Source: Puffinus mauretanicus (lineage: Eukaryota > Chordata > Aves > Procellariiformes > Procellariidae). From it: 64,000 nucleotides of DNA. The translations under genes were made by a program, and so were the position numbers. This document shows, one piece after another, positions 36,201 to 50,671 of this stretch; position 1 is the stretch's first letter; every line of letters begins with the position of its first letter. The notes beneath the pieces were generated by a model. It was not told where the DNA came from and made no database searches. It worked only from the letters and a program-made list of their open reading frames with translations. Location: assembly GCA_023333565.1 (NCBI GenBank), contig JAJKFH010002311.1, positions 310,001 to 374,000 of the forward strand, written 5' to 3'.

Positions 36201-39200
36201 AAAGCAGTAGTAGAAGCACTGAAGGAACTTTACCATAGCTAATTGCACCCTGAAGTCCCAACTAAAATCAAGTATTCTAGATGACCATGGCATCTTTGCA
36301 AGGTAAGACTGGTACCAACATGGAAGATTTATTAGACAACATGAAGATCAGTAAAATGGAAGAAAATTTGCAGAAGCACAAAATATAGCATCTGATCTGT
36401 TCAAAAATCAGTGGGAAAATTATCAGCGAATCGGAATGAGATATACATGAAGACAAGAGGAAATACCAGATTCCTGTCTAACGGCAGTATTTGTAGAAGT
36501 GTTAAAGAAAGGAAATCCTGATGATCCAGATCACAGAAGACACAGTAATAAATGAGACACCTGCTAAGAGTACTCAGAAAAAACAACAAACCAACTAGGT
36601 TAGAGGGAACTTTTGAGCACAGAAAGCAGACTCAGATCAGTTTGAGGTTGTACCTGCCAGATATTTTCACCCTGAAATTAATGGATTAAAAGGAGGGGAG
36701 GCAGGGGATTAAAAGGAAGTATTGTTTTCTTGACTTTTATAAGGCAGACAGATTCATTCTTGAAGAAAGCATTATAAAAAAACCCATATGGCACTCCTGG
36801 TAACCACAATTACAAGCAATGTATGAATACTTTTATTGTGCTCTAAAAAGAAGTTGAAAATAAAGCAACTCATTCCACAGGTCCTTGTGAGCATCAGCCT
36901 CTGACTTGAATCACTGCTGATTTGCATCAGGTTTTAAAACTGAATGCTAGGTAAGTTTAAGACCATGACACTATATGAGCAGAATTAAGCCTTTAGTTCA
37001 TGTAGGTGACACCATGTATCTGATGTATGTTTGAACGAACAGCTTTGCAATTTGCTTGGAAAACTCGCTGTAGGGGTAGTTTTGAGAAGAAGTATCGGTT
37101 TTGTCTTGGGAAGAGGGTAAAAGATTAGATGAATAAATGTAGCAAAATAATAAAGCAAAAACTACAAGTAGAAAACTTAATCTGTATGAATTTTTACACC
37201 AGTACTAGTGTTAAAATGCCATCTTAATGAAACCTGCAACACGACAAATTGACAAAATCATGGACTTCTAGAAAGCTATTAATGTGAAAATTTACACAGG
37301 TGTTCTAGCAGAATCACTGTAATAACAGAAAGTGGATACAGAAAATGAAACTTAAATCTGGAGCCTAGGGACAGTACAGATGGCAGTTCTTTATAGCCAG
37401 CTCCGTACCCGATTTTAGACTGGCCAGCTTTCAAACAGGATTACACACCAGGGACACCAACAAAGAGAGATGACAAATTGACAATGCAAGCAAGGTCACT
37501 GTGACCAAGAGGCTACCCACTGAAGAGACAATCCGACTGTAACAGTAGGACATAATAAACCTACATTTAGCAGAATAAAGAGTAATTTTATAATACCCTC
37601 CTTATCTGTGAAGGTATTTCTTGATGGAAGGGAAGCTATTTTTTACAATGAAGATTTAGTGGGGAGAGGGGTGAGGTATGTAGAACTTTCTTTAACCCGC
37701 TACAGAGCTCCTTCTTTCCAGATAGTGCTGCAGAAATTACACCAAAAAAGCCAACCTCAGGTGCACTCATAATAAAATGCAACAACATAATAAAAGGGGG
37801 GGGAGGGGGGGGAACCACCCTCCAGGTGCAGTGATGTAGACAGGCACAGTTATACTCACAGTCTGAAAGGTTACAGGTTTTAATGCGTTAAATTTCTTAT
37901 ACTTGACAATGTCATCACCCACCAATATCAGAAGTCAGCAGATATACTCAGTATGTATTATTAGGCATTCAAAGGACTAAGCAGGGTTTTAAAGTCAGGT
38001 TTTTGTAAAGAGAAACGAGCCCAGTCATTATCATACTAGTGACTGGAGATGAATGGGAGTTGATTTCTTGAACGCCTATCTATAATATTCCTCTTTACAA
38101 AATCCCCAAATGATTAAATACAATAATCTCATCTATCCCAACACGATCTGCCTAAACCTAAAGAGAATGTCAATGCCTGCTCAGATTAGCAGAATTTTGA
38201 AGCTGATAAGTTTTTTGCAGAATAAACTGGAATCCTAAGAAAATGATGTTAATACGAAAAGTTATGTTAATCATAATCACAAGTTAGTGCGAAGAGAGTT
38301 TGGCAGAGAAACAGCCATAAAAAAACCCTGAGGTCTTAAGAAATCCTTTTCCTGACCTTCTGAAATCCCTCAGACATTCAGAATTATCCATTTGCCATGG
38401 TTTTGCCAACTCTCAGTATTTGGTATTTTCCTAAAGCTCAAGCAATTGTAGATATATATTTATCATCTTTCATTTGAACCTTAGCTTGAAAAGGCAGGCT
38501 TCCAGTTCTTCTTCTTGTGGAGGAAGTACTGATGACTTAAAAACCCTGAAAATAATTTTTAAAAAAAGCCAAACAGATCAGCATCCTTTAAAAACTGTTA
38601 TTTCAGAGTACTGTGAAACTGGGGCCCAAGAATAATTTCCTATTTGTTCACTTGAGTTTGGAATTGCATTTGCTATACATTCTTGAAACAGCTTTGAAAG
38701 CAAGTCTCAAAACATCTTTTGCCAGTGACCCAATGTATTATTTATTTATTTTAAGCCACACAAGAAGGGAGTGGAGAGCACAGGCGTATGTGAAAGAACA
38801 ATGAAACTACTAAGCCCTACACTGGCTCTATTTTTATTTCAAAAGCTGAAACCGCCTCCCCAAGTACAAAATTTAGTATCACTTGTTATGCAAGTGCGTG
38901 CACGCCAAGCTTGTCACATGAAGGCAAACTTCATATTTCAAAATAGCCTTACTGTTTCAAAGGAAACAAGTCTTGCACGAGATGACTATTTTGCTTCTGT
39001 AAGAAATGCAGGCGCACTCCCTTTGTGTTACCCCTTTCCCGCCTCTGTTCCACGTACATGAAGGAAGCTCGTCAACAGCTCATGTAATGCTGTCTAGAGA
39101 AATACTCAAACATGAAGGCAGAGAAGGCTTTTTCTTGAAGCGACATCCAAATTCAATTCTTTCCATGGTCTTGAGAGGACCCTCTATCTGGCTGTTAGTC

Positions 39201-39432
39201 AATTTTCATCCAACACCTTTTCCCACCCACTCACCTCATCAAACCTATCTGCACTCTCTTTAGTGTCCAGTGATGGGGGGAGATAACAAAATCCTTCTTG
39301 AGCCCCTTAAGGCACGTGCCTCCCTCTATTCCTGAGTAATATAAAATTGAATGTTTTAACATTCCCCAAAATGACTAACTTCAGATTTTGTCACGTACAT
39401 TTGTAGACCTCAGGTCATCTTCTTCCCATGGA
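33261..39432. other. Intron segment, no gene
   Basis: About 6.2 kb of intron. It holds a GC-richer patch at 34.8-35.4 kb without a recognisable product and the G-run at 37796-37812. No exon or CR1 was recognised. Confidence 0.7.
37796..37812 (+). repeat. G8-A-G8 run
   Basis: Two runs of eight G separated by a single A. It has G-quadruplex potential on the plus strand, the non-template strand for a transcript read from minus being the C-rich one. Confidence 0.85.
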
Positions 39433-39837
39433 ACTGGGAATGCTAAGGACTCTGGGTTTGTCTCGTTTGGAGAAAAGGAGGCTGAGGGGTGACTTCATTG
39501 CTCTCTGCAGCTTCCTGAGGAGGTAAAGTGGAGAGGGAGGTGCTGATCTCTTCTCCCTGGGGTCCAGGGACAGGACGCCTAGGAACAGCTCAAAGCTGCG
39601 CCAGGGGAGGTCCAGACTCGACATTAGGAAGCATTTCTTTACCGAGAGGCTGGTCAAACCCTGGAACAGGCTTCCTGGAGAGGTGGTCGATGCCCCATGC
39701 CCGTTAGTTTTTAAGAGGCATTTGGACAACGCCCTTTATAACATGCTTTAACTTTTGGTCAGCCCTGAAGGGGTCAGGCAGTTGGACTAGATGATCATTG
39801 TAGGCCCCTTCCAGCTGAAATATTCTATTCTATTCCA
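39433..39837 (+). mobile_element. CR1 LINE 3' fragment
   Basis: Starts at CTAAGGACTCTGGGTTTGTC and reads through GGAGAAAAGGAGGCTGAGGG, CTTCCTGAGGAGG, GAAGCATTTCTTTACCGAGA, GGCTTCCTGGAGAGGTGG and GTTGGACTAGATGATCATTG, ending in the microsatellite-like tail ATTCTATTCTATTCC. This is about 400 bases of CR1 ORF2 end plus 3'UTR on the plus strand. The reading frame is interrupted. Confidence 0.95.
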
Positions 39838-41520
39838 TAGCTGTCTCCTCCATGTCCAGTTCTAACAATCTATATGTGGAAGACTGATCTGTTTCTGCTG
39901 TTTAGTTTGGAACTCTAAGACTTGTCAAAAGACCCGTTCACATCACTTTGCAGAAAGAAGGAAGCAAGCATCATCCTACCTGCCTGCAGCACTAAGCCAG
40001 CCTCTCTCAGCTGTTGCAGAGAGCAGTCACTGCAACCCCTGGCTTTCACAAGTCATGCTTAACCGTAACTGCGGCAGACACCAGGACAGATAGAATTCCA
40101 GTATTTTAACTTAACCTCTGTGAAATCTGAAGGAAGGAGAATAAGCAGAATGCATTTGAAATTGCTACTGCCTTACATTATTGCACTGAAATTTGAGGAA
40201 ACTCTGCATAGTTTGCCAGTGCTTAACCCCTCCTAAACTGGAACAACAGAAGCACACCAGCCTGCCGCTTTCCAGGCATGACAGATTAAATACGAGCGAA
40301 GTAAAATCTACAGGTGCAGGGAAAGGGACACCAGCACAATTAAACCTGCCAGAACTCACTTGTCAGATTTTTTTTTTAATAATGTATTTATGTTACCCCA
40401 GTCTTAAGGCAGGTAATATTTATTCTCACCAGGATATTGTAAGGATTAGAAAACGCCAGCACTAGCACAATTCGTTAAAATGTCAGGGTTGAAACAATAT
40501 ACTCGGCAAGAGGAAGTTCCTTGAACGTGAAAATGTTTTACAGAATCATTTAAACATACTTAGAGACAACTCTGTGCGCTTCGTAGAGCTTAAAAAATGA
40601 TTGATACTTTTAAAAAAATCCCACAGTTTTGCTTGGTGTTTTTTAGATTCAAAGAGATGATGAAAACAAAGCCCAAAATATGCATCATTAAATAAGGTTA
40701 GAATAATAATGAGATACTTTAACAAAGTTTTACGAAGAGTAGTAAAAACAATGTTATAAGGCAGAATATCTCTTAGAGTCAATAAGCATTTTTCCTGGTG
40801 AATTTCCCCATTCCTGCCACTGTAAGAAAGGAGAAATACAATGAAAATATACAGAAATTAACTACAAGGTATGCTTCAGAGGATATCTTCTGCATTTGCT
40901 CACTGTTTTTCATTTTAGCATGAGCCTTCTGGGGTTCATCTTCCTGTCTGTACCATATAAAATCCATTATGAGTTTTCCGAAATGAGAAATAAGATTTTG
41001 CTCTCACCTCTCACGTACTATGACTAAAGCAAAGCATGAAGTGACTAACTGCACTAGAATAAAGGAATATCTGCTTTCAAGAGAAGAAAACCTTACCTTA
41101 TCCTTCACTGAAAAGCCAAACTTGCAATCCATTGTGTCTAAGCATCCTAAAAATCTCATCTCTCCATACTAAATCCCAGAGCCATTTTACAGGCCTCACA
41201 TTTTCATTCTAGGTTTTTATTTTCCAAAGAAAGGCTTGCACCTCATCTGGCACTACAAGAAATTTAGCAAGGCTTTATTCAAAGAGCTGCTAGAGATAAT
41301 AACTCACATCACAGACAGCTGCAAAAAAGTGCCTGTGGGTGAAAAAGGTAGTTAAAAATTATATATCAAACTCCACCTACAGTGTCTCCACCTTCCTAGG
41401 TTGTTCCTTTAAAATGCTGTGTTCTAATAAAGAGTAACAGGACCAGATTTCTTTTGCATTTTTCCTGTACTGAGAAACACCCAGAGCATAAAGAAAAGCT
41501 CGGTTTCCTAAACACGTCTC

Positions 41521-41535
41521 AAAAAAAAAAAAAAA
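41521..41535 (+). repeat. Poly(A) tract
   Basis: Run of 15 A. Confidence 0.9.
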
Positions 41536-41728
41536 GTATCTTTTGATCTCATAAAAAAGAGATGGAAGTGTAAACATATGTATTTTTTCATTTTCCTTGA
41601 GGCCATTTTTTGTGATTGTAAGGCAAAGGCAAATGAATGCCCTAACAGAGAATCTGCATACATCAGCCCCTAGATCTGATGCTATTTCACACTCCCAAAA
41701 TATCTTAACAAGTTCTAAAATCCAGGAG

Positions 41729-41748
41729 AAAAAAAAAAAAAAAAAAAA
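41729..41748 (+). repeat. Poly(A) tract
   Basis: Run of 20 A, about 190 bases after another A tract. No retrogene was recognised upstream. Confidence 0.9.
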
Positions 41749-44700
41749 GAAAATTCAATGACACCTGACTTTTGGAACAGAAAAGTTCAACACAGGAATT
41801 CCAGGCAGCATCCCTACCAATGCATACCACACACACTGGTTGCGTTCAGGAACAGGCTTATCCAGCTTGACACAAACCGACAAGAGAGGCCACAATTTCA
41901 GAGACACTTTAAATGACCTAATTGAGCACTGCTGCTAGAAGCTGGCTCATCCCACCACTTGCTCCCGTCCCTGTGCTCTCCCCTCTTCTGTCAACAAACA
42001 CGTACCTCACACAACAGAGATGAAGCAGAAAGGGAAATGAACTTGGGTCAAACTTGGGTTAAGCCTTCCTTCCTTCAGTCCAGGCTGTCATAAACCCAGA
42101 CTAGGTCCTTCATCCAGTTCACCGCAAAGCCTCATAAATGCTTGTGCTGGTTGCTGGAAGAGTTGGTGAAGGTGAAATGAGCAGCTAAGGTAAAGGACAG
42201 TGGGACTTGTCCCTGCCACGTGACGTGCAGGTCTGGTGAGGCTCTCACACGAACTGCTTTGGTCTCTCCCTGCTGCCCTGAAGAGTCTCACTGCTGCCAC
42301 CCCCTTTTGTCAGATAGGACAAGTTGAGCCTTCTCAGGACCAAACCGAAGATGACTGTTAGCTATTTTTGCCAGGTTTTCTTCTTAGTAAAGGAAGGAGT
42401 GTATGAGCAAGACTCTGGCAGTACTGATTTAGCAGGTGTAAATTGTCATCTCATCCTCAGAAAGCTTGGCTGACCACCGAGGCTGTTAGCCCATCCACCA
42501 GCCACAGGTCACAAGAGGCCCCTGTGTCCTCAGCTGCTGCAGACAGACACGTGAATCCTGACATGGGAGCAGAATGATATTTGACAAAAGTAAAAGGCAG
42601 AAAGCAAAGGAAACATATAATTAGTCTGTGGAATTCACTGTGGTTAGGGAATTAGCCAGGTTCAAAAGGGACCAAGTTGGTCATGTACATAATAAGAGTA
42701 GTCAGCTAATTACATCAAAAAGTTTGAAATCCTCTTACCTGAAGTCTGATGTTAATCTTTAGTTACTGAGGTAAAACTGAAACTTATGAGAAGCACATTA
42801 TTTTCTTGCTAATATAGGTTGAATTACCTGGTAGAGATCACTGTGAAGGCCAGCCTTCCAACAACCTCAGATTAAAAAATCCTGAATTCAGACTTAAAAG
42901 GAAATTTAACTCAGGACAGTCTGCGAAGTATGAGGTTTTCAGTGCAAAATAAGGAGCTGGCTATCTTTCATCTAAATATATTCAGTGTTCCTTATTCTGC
43001 AACATGCAGAATACCCTCACAGGCAGGGAGGAAGGGTTATTTTTCTAGCTATTTCATCCCCTTCCTACATGAAGTCTTTACCAAGAGCAAAGAGGTTTCA
43101 TGGTGATTCCTCCTCTTTTTCAGCACCATTCAGACCTACCCCACAGTCTGGGAAACAATATCATAGGTTAAAGAGCACTAAGAAACAAAAAAGAAGAAAA
43201 CATGACACTGAAAATCACTTATTCCACGGATGCTGCTTCTACCAGTCTGATTTCAGTGCAGCACACAGCTGCTGTTGGTGAGCCTCATTTATGTCTTTCT
43301 GAGAGAACGTCTTTTGTTTTGTGCAGATGGAAACAACATGAAGTTTGCTACTGAAGAAAGCCATTTTACAAACACCCCAAAGCACACTGTGCGTTAGTGG
43401 GAACCGGAAACAGTAACCAGACCAGAAAGTAAAAGCAATATGGATTGCCTCACATCCTATAACGTCTCAAAGTGCAAAGTGTTGTCACGCGGTTACTACT
43501 GGACAGACACATTTGGCAGCTTTCTTCCTAAAAGCATCTGTACTCACAAGGCTCAGAGATTTACAGGCAGCTGAGTTACCATAAAGCATATGGCTAGAAC
43601 AGACCTACGGGACAAGCAACATGCTGTGCTTGAGCTCACGTCCCGACGAGTGCTTTCCAGGACAGCTGAGAGTGCTATGAACATCTACCTTAAAAGCGAC
43701 AGAAACTGATGAGTTCTACTGACTTCCAAAAAGAGAGGGGCCCAATATTTATGCAAGAGAGACTATCTACCTTTGCAAAACTGTAATTCTTATGGATGAT
43801 AAAGTCACATGAAACAGGTAAAGGAAGACCTCCTCACCTAATACAATTTATCATTAGAAGTTTACATGGCAGATCCCAAATAACTCTAACTTCCACGGGG
43901 ACAGCTAAAACACTGAAGTCTCTAAATTCTCTCTCTGAAACCACATACATCATGTCAAGTGCAACAGCAAATACCCTGCAAAAGAAGCAATGGTATTCCA
44001 CATTCTGTTACCCTCGGTGTTAACAAAATAAACTGAAGAAGTGTCAGTTGATGAAAGCAAACATATCACTAAAGCCAGTGACGTTACCCCTATTTCCAAT
44101 ACCTAAAGACTGGATCTTCAGCTTTTTCAGAAAAAACCCCACGTACTGATTGTCTCAGAATTCTATGTAAATTTCTAACCAGAAATGTGTATTTTAAAAG
44201 TACCAACTTGAGAGAGTGACATCTTGTCATAACCAGCCACAAAAAGTTTGTATAGAATTGAGTCAAGCGCAAAACATAGGCAAAATAAAGGAACTAAAAC
44301 ACTGTTCAGCAACTTCCACTCTCACCTCAGTATCTTCAGCTCTTTGGGGCTGTGTCTGGTGTATCAGAACAGCTACTAACGCCTGTTCTTTGTCATCTGC
44401 ATCATGCCATCACTATGGTGAGTCCTCCTGCTGCCTCATTTATGGGGACACTCCCAGCAGTTAAGAAAACAAAACAAAAAAAAAGCAATTCTTTTCCTTC
44501 CACAGCATGGTCCTCTGTGTAGGATAGTCTTAAGGAAAAGATAAACAGTGCTGAAATTGTTAATCAGACTGGACACACCATGGTGTTAAACAAAACACTA
44601 TTATTCTACAGGAGCATGGTGTAAGCTGAATCATTAGCATGTGAAATAAGATAAAACATTCAAGACAATCAATGGAGACAAATTACTAGTAAGTTACAGA

Positions 44701-46959
44701 TGATCAAGTGTAGCATGCTGAATACTAAGACAAGTGACAGAAGAATACAGCAAAGGATGAAGAATTAATGATTTACACTGTACAACACATAACATCATTT
44801 TTTAAATCTTGACTTTCAACAGCCACAGAGGACATAGGTGGAGACATAAACTAAAAATTCACAAAATAAATGACATTTCTATTATGTTTAAATTTTAAGG
44901 AAAGCACCAGGAGGAAAAGTTTCTTGCTATTTACCCCAAGTACAGAAGATAGCAAGTTCTGTGCAAAAGCACTACCATTAAGAGACTTGAACCACTGACC
45001 TCTACAACAGGAAGGGAACTTGGCAACAAAGGTTGGGTTTATGAATTAAATTCTCCAGCCATTACTGTATCAAGAATTGAATGAAAAATACAAGTTATGC
45101 AAACACCTCATAGAAGGCAACTGGCCTCTACTGTTTCCAATGAGGAGCAGTCACCAACATCCTACAGGTTAGGCAATGACGTGCAGCCACATCCTTTGCT
45201 GGTGCTGGCCAACCCCGTTCACATCAGCCACATAAACGTCTAAATGGCATGTGCACTATTAAAAGCCACAAACCTTTAAAGTCATTAGTAGGTAGAAGGC
45301 CAAAACTGTTAGACAACACGAACATTATTCAATCAGCCTGGTTCCCCCGCACCGGCTCTGCACCCTCCCGGGCTGATAGGTAAATGTCTATCTCCATTGT
45401 TTCTCCTTGAAATACCCGATTTCATTATTTTCCTTCCTATGTGAAAATTGAAAAAGTTGTGATCTCCAGGGTCAGTGTGCTCTCTTAGCCACTACCCTTG
45501 GCAAGCCAGTCTTTAACCAATGCTATTGAAGGATATGGCAACACAGCTATCTAAAATTCTCTATCCGCCAGAAAAGGAGATGCATATCATGGGCTTATTG
45601 CCCAGAAAAAAAATTTCATTTATTACTCGTAAGAACATTACTCTTCACCCAACTGTATGAGGTAAGTCTGAACTTGTATCTGAGCAGCCCCTTCCTACGG
45701 GCTTTCTCCCAGAAATGCAGGAGACTTACACTTTTGATCTGAAGAAAGATTTTTTTTTTTTAATCTCCTGGTGCAAACATGGGTACAGCTTCAAGACAGC
45801 ATGCATTTGCTATCCACAAGATAGTTTCCAAGACTGCAGTTTAATTAAATTGCCTTTCTACATCTAGGGTGGACAGGGGCCATAAGTTGCCAAAAGTTCC
45901 CATAAACCAACATTTGTGGGTGCCACAGGAAATCAATTAAAAAGGAATTACTACTAAACAACTGAGAGTACAACACTGACCACCACGCCAGTGAAAATAA
46001 GCATAACCCAGCCCAGCAACATCTCGATTAGGACTGTCCTTTTCTGAGATCCACACTTCGGACCTGCCTCGCTTTCCACAGTCCCCCTCCAGCCTCAGCA
46101 GACAGCAGCTGACTCCAACCCTCTACGCGATGCCGCGTTTCCAGCACGGTGCAAGGCCTAAACTGAACACAGTACAGGCTCTGATGGCATCCGGCACCCG
46201 GTAACTGACGCTATCAATATAAACAAGAAAATCCTTACTCAAATGAGTGACTGATTCAGTCTCCAGCTGCCTTGCGTGGCACCTGGCAGCCACACTGCAA
46301 GGCCCCGCGGCCAGGAGCTCTGCCAGGCGGGACGCCCCAGACCACCGCTGCTCCTACCACATCCACACGCAACCGCTTCCGGCAAACCAGAGCCCCCGAG
46401 ACCTTCCGTTTTAACCACAACTCTTTGCCTTTTATTATAAAAATGCATCAAAAACTGTATTAAACGCGTTGTTACGTTCACAAAGCAGTTCAAAAAGGGC
46501 CGAACTGCCCGTGCAGCCTTCGTGTGCAGGCCCTGTGAACCTGCAAATACACGGTCACACATGCTTTTGCTTCCCACAGCCGCAACTTCTGCACCTTTGC
46601 ACTCAACGTGTGCCCTCATTTTTTATTTCATCCCAGTTTACTTTGTTCAGTGTTTAGCCTTGTTCTGGAGACTGAATGATTAACTTCCTCATAGACTTTT
46701 CTCAGGCTCCGATTTGCAGGATATTGGACTATTTCACAAGCATTAATCCTGCCCTCCAAACACCCATGGAAACCAAGGGCTGGCATCTTTCCACATTTTA
46801 CGATTAGCTATCCAAGACACTAGAAAGAAAAATAAAACCAAACCAAAACAAAACCTCATACGGTAATTTTCTGTGCTGCTTCTCTGACCTCGATGTTTGC
46901 AGGGCTGTTTCTCTCGCTTTCTCCCTCACTCCCTCTGCCTGCCCGGGGTTTGCGCCCTT

Positions 46960-48110
46960 CCTTGAGTACGCTTTTCCAGAGGTGCCTCCGGCGCCGCTGA
47001 CAGGCTCAGCGGTGCCCTCGCTGGGGCGGCTGCAGAACCGGCCGGAACCGGCCCTGTCTGGCACGGGGCAGCCCCAGGCTCCCCTCACAGAGGTCCCTGC
47101 AGCGCCACTGCCAGCACCTGGACATGGACACCCAACATGCCCACACACTTAAAATCCAGTTTGTGAAGAGTACTGAGTATTCCACAGCATTTTATAGCTA
47201 TATTAATGCCGCTTTTGCAGGCGGATGTAAGCTGTTTCTGTACTCCAAGCCATACAGATATGAACTATACTTTGCGTCAGCTCTGACACTTGTCAGACAA
47301 CATCAGGAGCTGACTCAGTCTACTAAACTCAATAAAAAATGGTCTTGTCCCCCATTTGCCACCCAAAAAGAAGGCGGACTGCTTTCTGCTGGGTTAGTGA
47401 ACTAAACTGGCTCAGCACGTGGCCCAACAAGAAGTCAGTGAAGGAACGGGCATGGGCCGGCACGTCTGGGACCCGCGGTGAGCGGGGCGAGAGCGGGCAG
47501 AGACTTCGGTTGTTTCCGAGATGGAGAGCCGCAGGGTGGAGGCACATTTTCACTTCTCACCACCATCTTGCTCAGAACCAGCGCGTTACAGGAGACTGCA
47601 GCAGGCCCTTCAGGTTCATCTCCTGAAGACAGCACTTACAAACCCATATTCGTGAAAATCCGTTTCCTCTCCATCTCACAACAGGATTTTAGGTACTAAG
47701 TATTCACCCTTACTGCAATCACATCCAAAAAACACGTATAAAATTTACAGGGTTAAGTGAACTCGTGCCATTAGAGGAGCCATTAGGACCATGCTTTAGA
47801 TGTTCAGAAAAGGCAAGGCTTTCATCAAATGTCTTCCTCCAGCTGCGACTGAAGAGATCCCACCCACAGCCTGTCCCAGTCGGTTACCATCACGTCCCAG
47901 CTGGGAGCAGCTACCCTCCAGCACCCCCCCACCTGCCCCACTTACAGGTCCTCTCCCGAGCCTGCTCCTGTCCGGCCGAGCAGCCTGCGCTGCCCCGACA
48001 GGAGCGGCAGGCTTCAGCAAAGCCAGCCCTCCGACCGCCACCGGTCGGGTGGCGGCCACGCACAGGCAGTTGGCTGGCAGTAGCCGCGGGGGAGCAGAAG
48101 TGAAGCCAGG
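46960..48110. promoter_or_regulatory. GC/CpG-rich patches in intron
   Basis: Two dense CpG stretches, about 46.97-47.10 kb (GGCGCCGCTGACAGG, GGCCGGAACCGGCC) and 47.94-48.10 kb (CCGACCGCCACCGGTCGGGT, GGCGGCCACG), separated by a more ordinary 800 bases. They may mark an alternative promoter or enhancer. No exon with convincing splice sites was identified. Confidence 0.35.
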
Positions 48111-49195
48111 AAAGGTGAACCTCTTCAGCTGGTATCACACTAACTGCACTCAAAATACCCATTCTCCACGGCTGCATTCGGAAGGCAGTTACAGGATGAA
48201 CTAAGTGAAATCTTGAAACGCACAAGGCACCTTTAGGAACAGAAATATCACCTTGAGTAACAGAAGCACACTTAACAGCAACATTTTGTATGCCAGAACA
48301 GGAGGAAAAAACAAATCAAGCCAAGAAAACTCTTTCTTATTTTAGAGATGATAGGAAATTTGCCATGAGTCATCACCCAAGATGAAGTTCTTCGTTACAA
48401 AGATGGTTATTTGTCATAAGAATATCTTTATTAAGATGGAGTTAAGAAAAGCTTGTGTGTACAGGGGTTAGTGGTTGCCTGTCAAAGCTCTGCAGCTACA
48501 TCTGTAAAAGAGAAGGCAGCTGCTTTCAAATAGGCAAAGGGAGGCTGCAGACATGAATTACCTAAGAATTCTTAGCTTCAAGAACAGTAATCAAAAACCG
48601 CTGAGAGGGGGAGTTCAGTTTTGTTCTTGTGTGCTATTACTCATTGTTGCAATGAGGTTTTGATGAGATTCACCATCACGCTTTCCATCTTATCAAACTG
48701 CTCCTTCTGTCAAAGAAGGTACCAGGGAAGACAGTGAAGTGCAGGGCTAAGACAAGCGATTTCCCCACAAGACAGTTTCATATCACTCTATAGTGTCCCA
48801 CTCAGTAAATATTTACACATGTCCTCAGACACACAACTAACTGCTAAAATTAAGAAGTGATCTTTTAAAATGGTTAGTTTTCCAACTCTGGTCAACATTC
48901 TCTCTCAAATACAGGACTCCTGAACAAGCCCCATTCTTCATTTTGTTTCTACTCTCTGTAGCTATTTATAAAATTTGCATAAATTTATGAAACATTCACA
49001 TGCAACACAGCATGTTAAAAGTCACACAGTTTGCTGCGTTAATAATGGCATTGGGTAGAGAAATAGGTGACTGAGCATCCAAACTACGAGGCAGAAAAAG
49101 GAGAATGAAGCCCTGCCACGCTAAGCCAGCTGTAACACAATCAAACTTACAGTCCCTATAGCAATACCTCTGACTACTCTACCTGCTCAAAGAAC

Positions 49196-49866
49196 TCATG
49201 AAGAAAAGGACCTGGGGGTCCTGGTGGACACCAAGCTGACCACGAGCCAGCAACGTGCCCTTGCCACAAAGGCGGCTAATGGTAGCCTGGGCTGCATTAG
49301 GCAGAGCGTTGCCAGCAAGTTGAGGGAGGTGATCCTTCTTCTCTGCTCAGCACTGGTGAGGCCACATCTAAAGTACTGTGTCCAGTGCTGGGCTCTCCAG
49401 TACAAGAGAGACATGGACATACTGGAGAGAGTCCAATAAAGGGCCACAAAGATGATTAAGGGACTCCCTCATACAAGGACAGAGAGAGACCTGGGACTGT
49501 TCACCTGGAGAAGAGAAGGCTCGGGGGGCACCTTATCCATCTGTATAAATACCTGGGAAGGGAAGGGATAAAGATGAAGGAGCCGGATTCTTCTCAGTGT
49601 TGCCCTGAGAGAGGACAAGAGGCAGTGGGGACAAACTGAAACACCTGAAATTCCATCTGAACACAAAAAACCTCGTTTTTTACTGTGACGATGGTCAAAT
49701 ACTGGAACAGGCTGCCCAGAGGCTGTGGAGTCTCGGTCTGTGTCGATACTCAAACCCAAACCATATGCAATCCTGCACAACCCGTTCTGGGTGATGCTCC
49801 TCGAGCAGGGGTTGCACTAGAGACTGCCAGAGATTCCTCCAACCTCAACTGTTCTGCGATTCTCTA
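49196..49866 (+). mobile_element. CR1 LINE fragment, longest in the window
   Basis: About 670 bases on the plus strand. The region 49208-49439 still reads like the C-terminal part of the CR1 reverse-transcriptase protein: [67 protein letters not shown] stop at 49437-49439 and later frameshifts break it. The 3' part (CTGGAACAGGCTGCCCAGAG ... CCAACCTCAACTGTTCTGCG, ATTCT) is the CR1 3' end. The copy is non-functional and 5'-truncated. Confidence 0.95.
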
Positions 49867-50671
49867 ATAAGACTGAACAAAAAGGTTTAGCAGCCTCTCA
49901 TGTCAGAGCTCAATTTTGCACCTCAGAGTTGAGGAACATCTCACAGCACTGTTACAAACTCTAATTTTAAGAGAAATGCACCCCTGTTTTCAGGGACCCT
50001 ATTCAATGGTGAAGCCATTAACTACAGGATTACTCTGTACTATCGAACTAGAATCAGCTCCTGAAAACCGACCTTGATCTTGAGTTTCTATTTCAAAATA
50101 CAAGTTAGGGGAAACAAACTTTTAAATGAGATCTAAAACTTTTCAAAGTAAAAGAAAATTCTTAAAATCCAGATATGCTGGAAGCTATGCATAAAATCTG
50201 TGCTCATTTCCACAGTGAAGTATACAAGTACAGATAAAAGATATTAAATGTTATCAGAATAACATTTTTATCTTCTGACAATCTATAAGCAATAGTGCAA
50301 CACTTTAATATCATCACAGGCTTAAAAAAAAGTTACATTTAATTGCATTATATTATTTATTGATCTATTTCTGCATCAATTTATTCACATTCATTTTCAA
50401 TTAAAGTAGAATATTATATATTTATTCACAAAATAAGAATTCTAAATATAGAACTTCCATATACCTACTTCAAAGCTCTTTACAAAGGAGCACAAAACTG
50501 CAATCCTCTTCTTACTATTTAGAAGAGTAAGGAACAAAAAAGGAGAGCCAAACCTTGATCACCCACCCAGGGTCTTTTACTTTTGCTACACAGCTGAAAA
50601 TTTAGCACTGTGTTTCCTGATAGGTATTATTGAAATATCTTCTAATTTACCTTCTACCTATTCATAAAACA

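Larger units (their letters stand above)
39838..49195. other. Intron segment, no gene
   Basis: About 9.4 kb. It contains poly(A) tracts at 41521-41535 and 41729-41748 and GC/CpG-rich patches at about 46.27-46.40, 46.96-47.10, 47.45-47.55 and 47.88-48.11 kb. No recognisable protein product was found despite several open frames in the GC-rich parts, which are expected where stop codons are rare. Confidence 0.7.

Noticed and set aside
47765..48225. Overlapping open frames on both strands at 47.8-48.2 kb
   Set aside because: Pro/Ala/Ser/Arg-rich translations of CpG-rich DNA in three frames, with no homology recognised.
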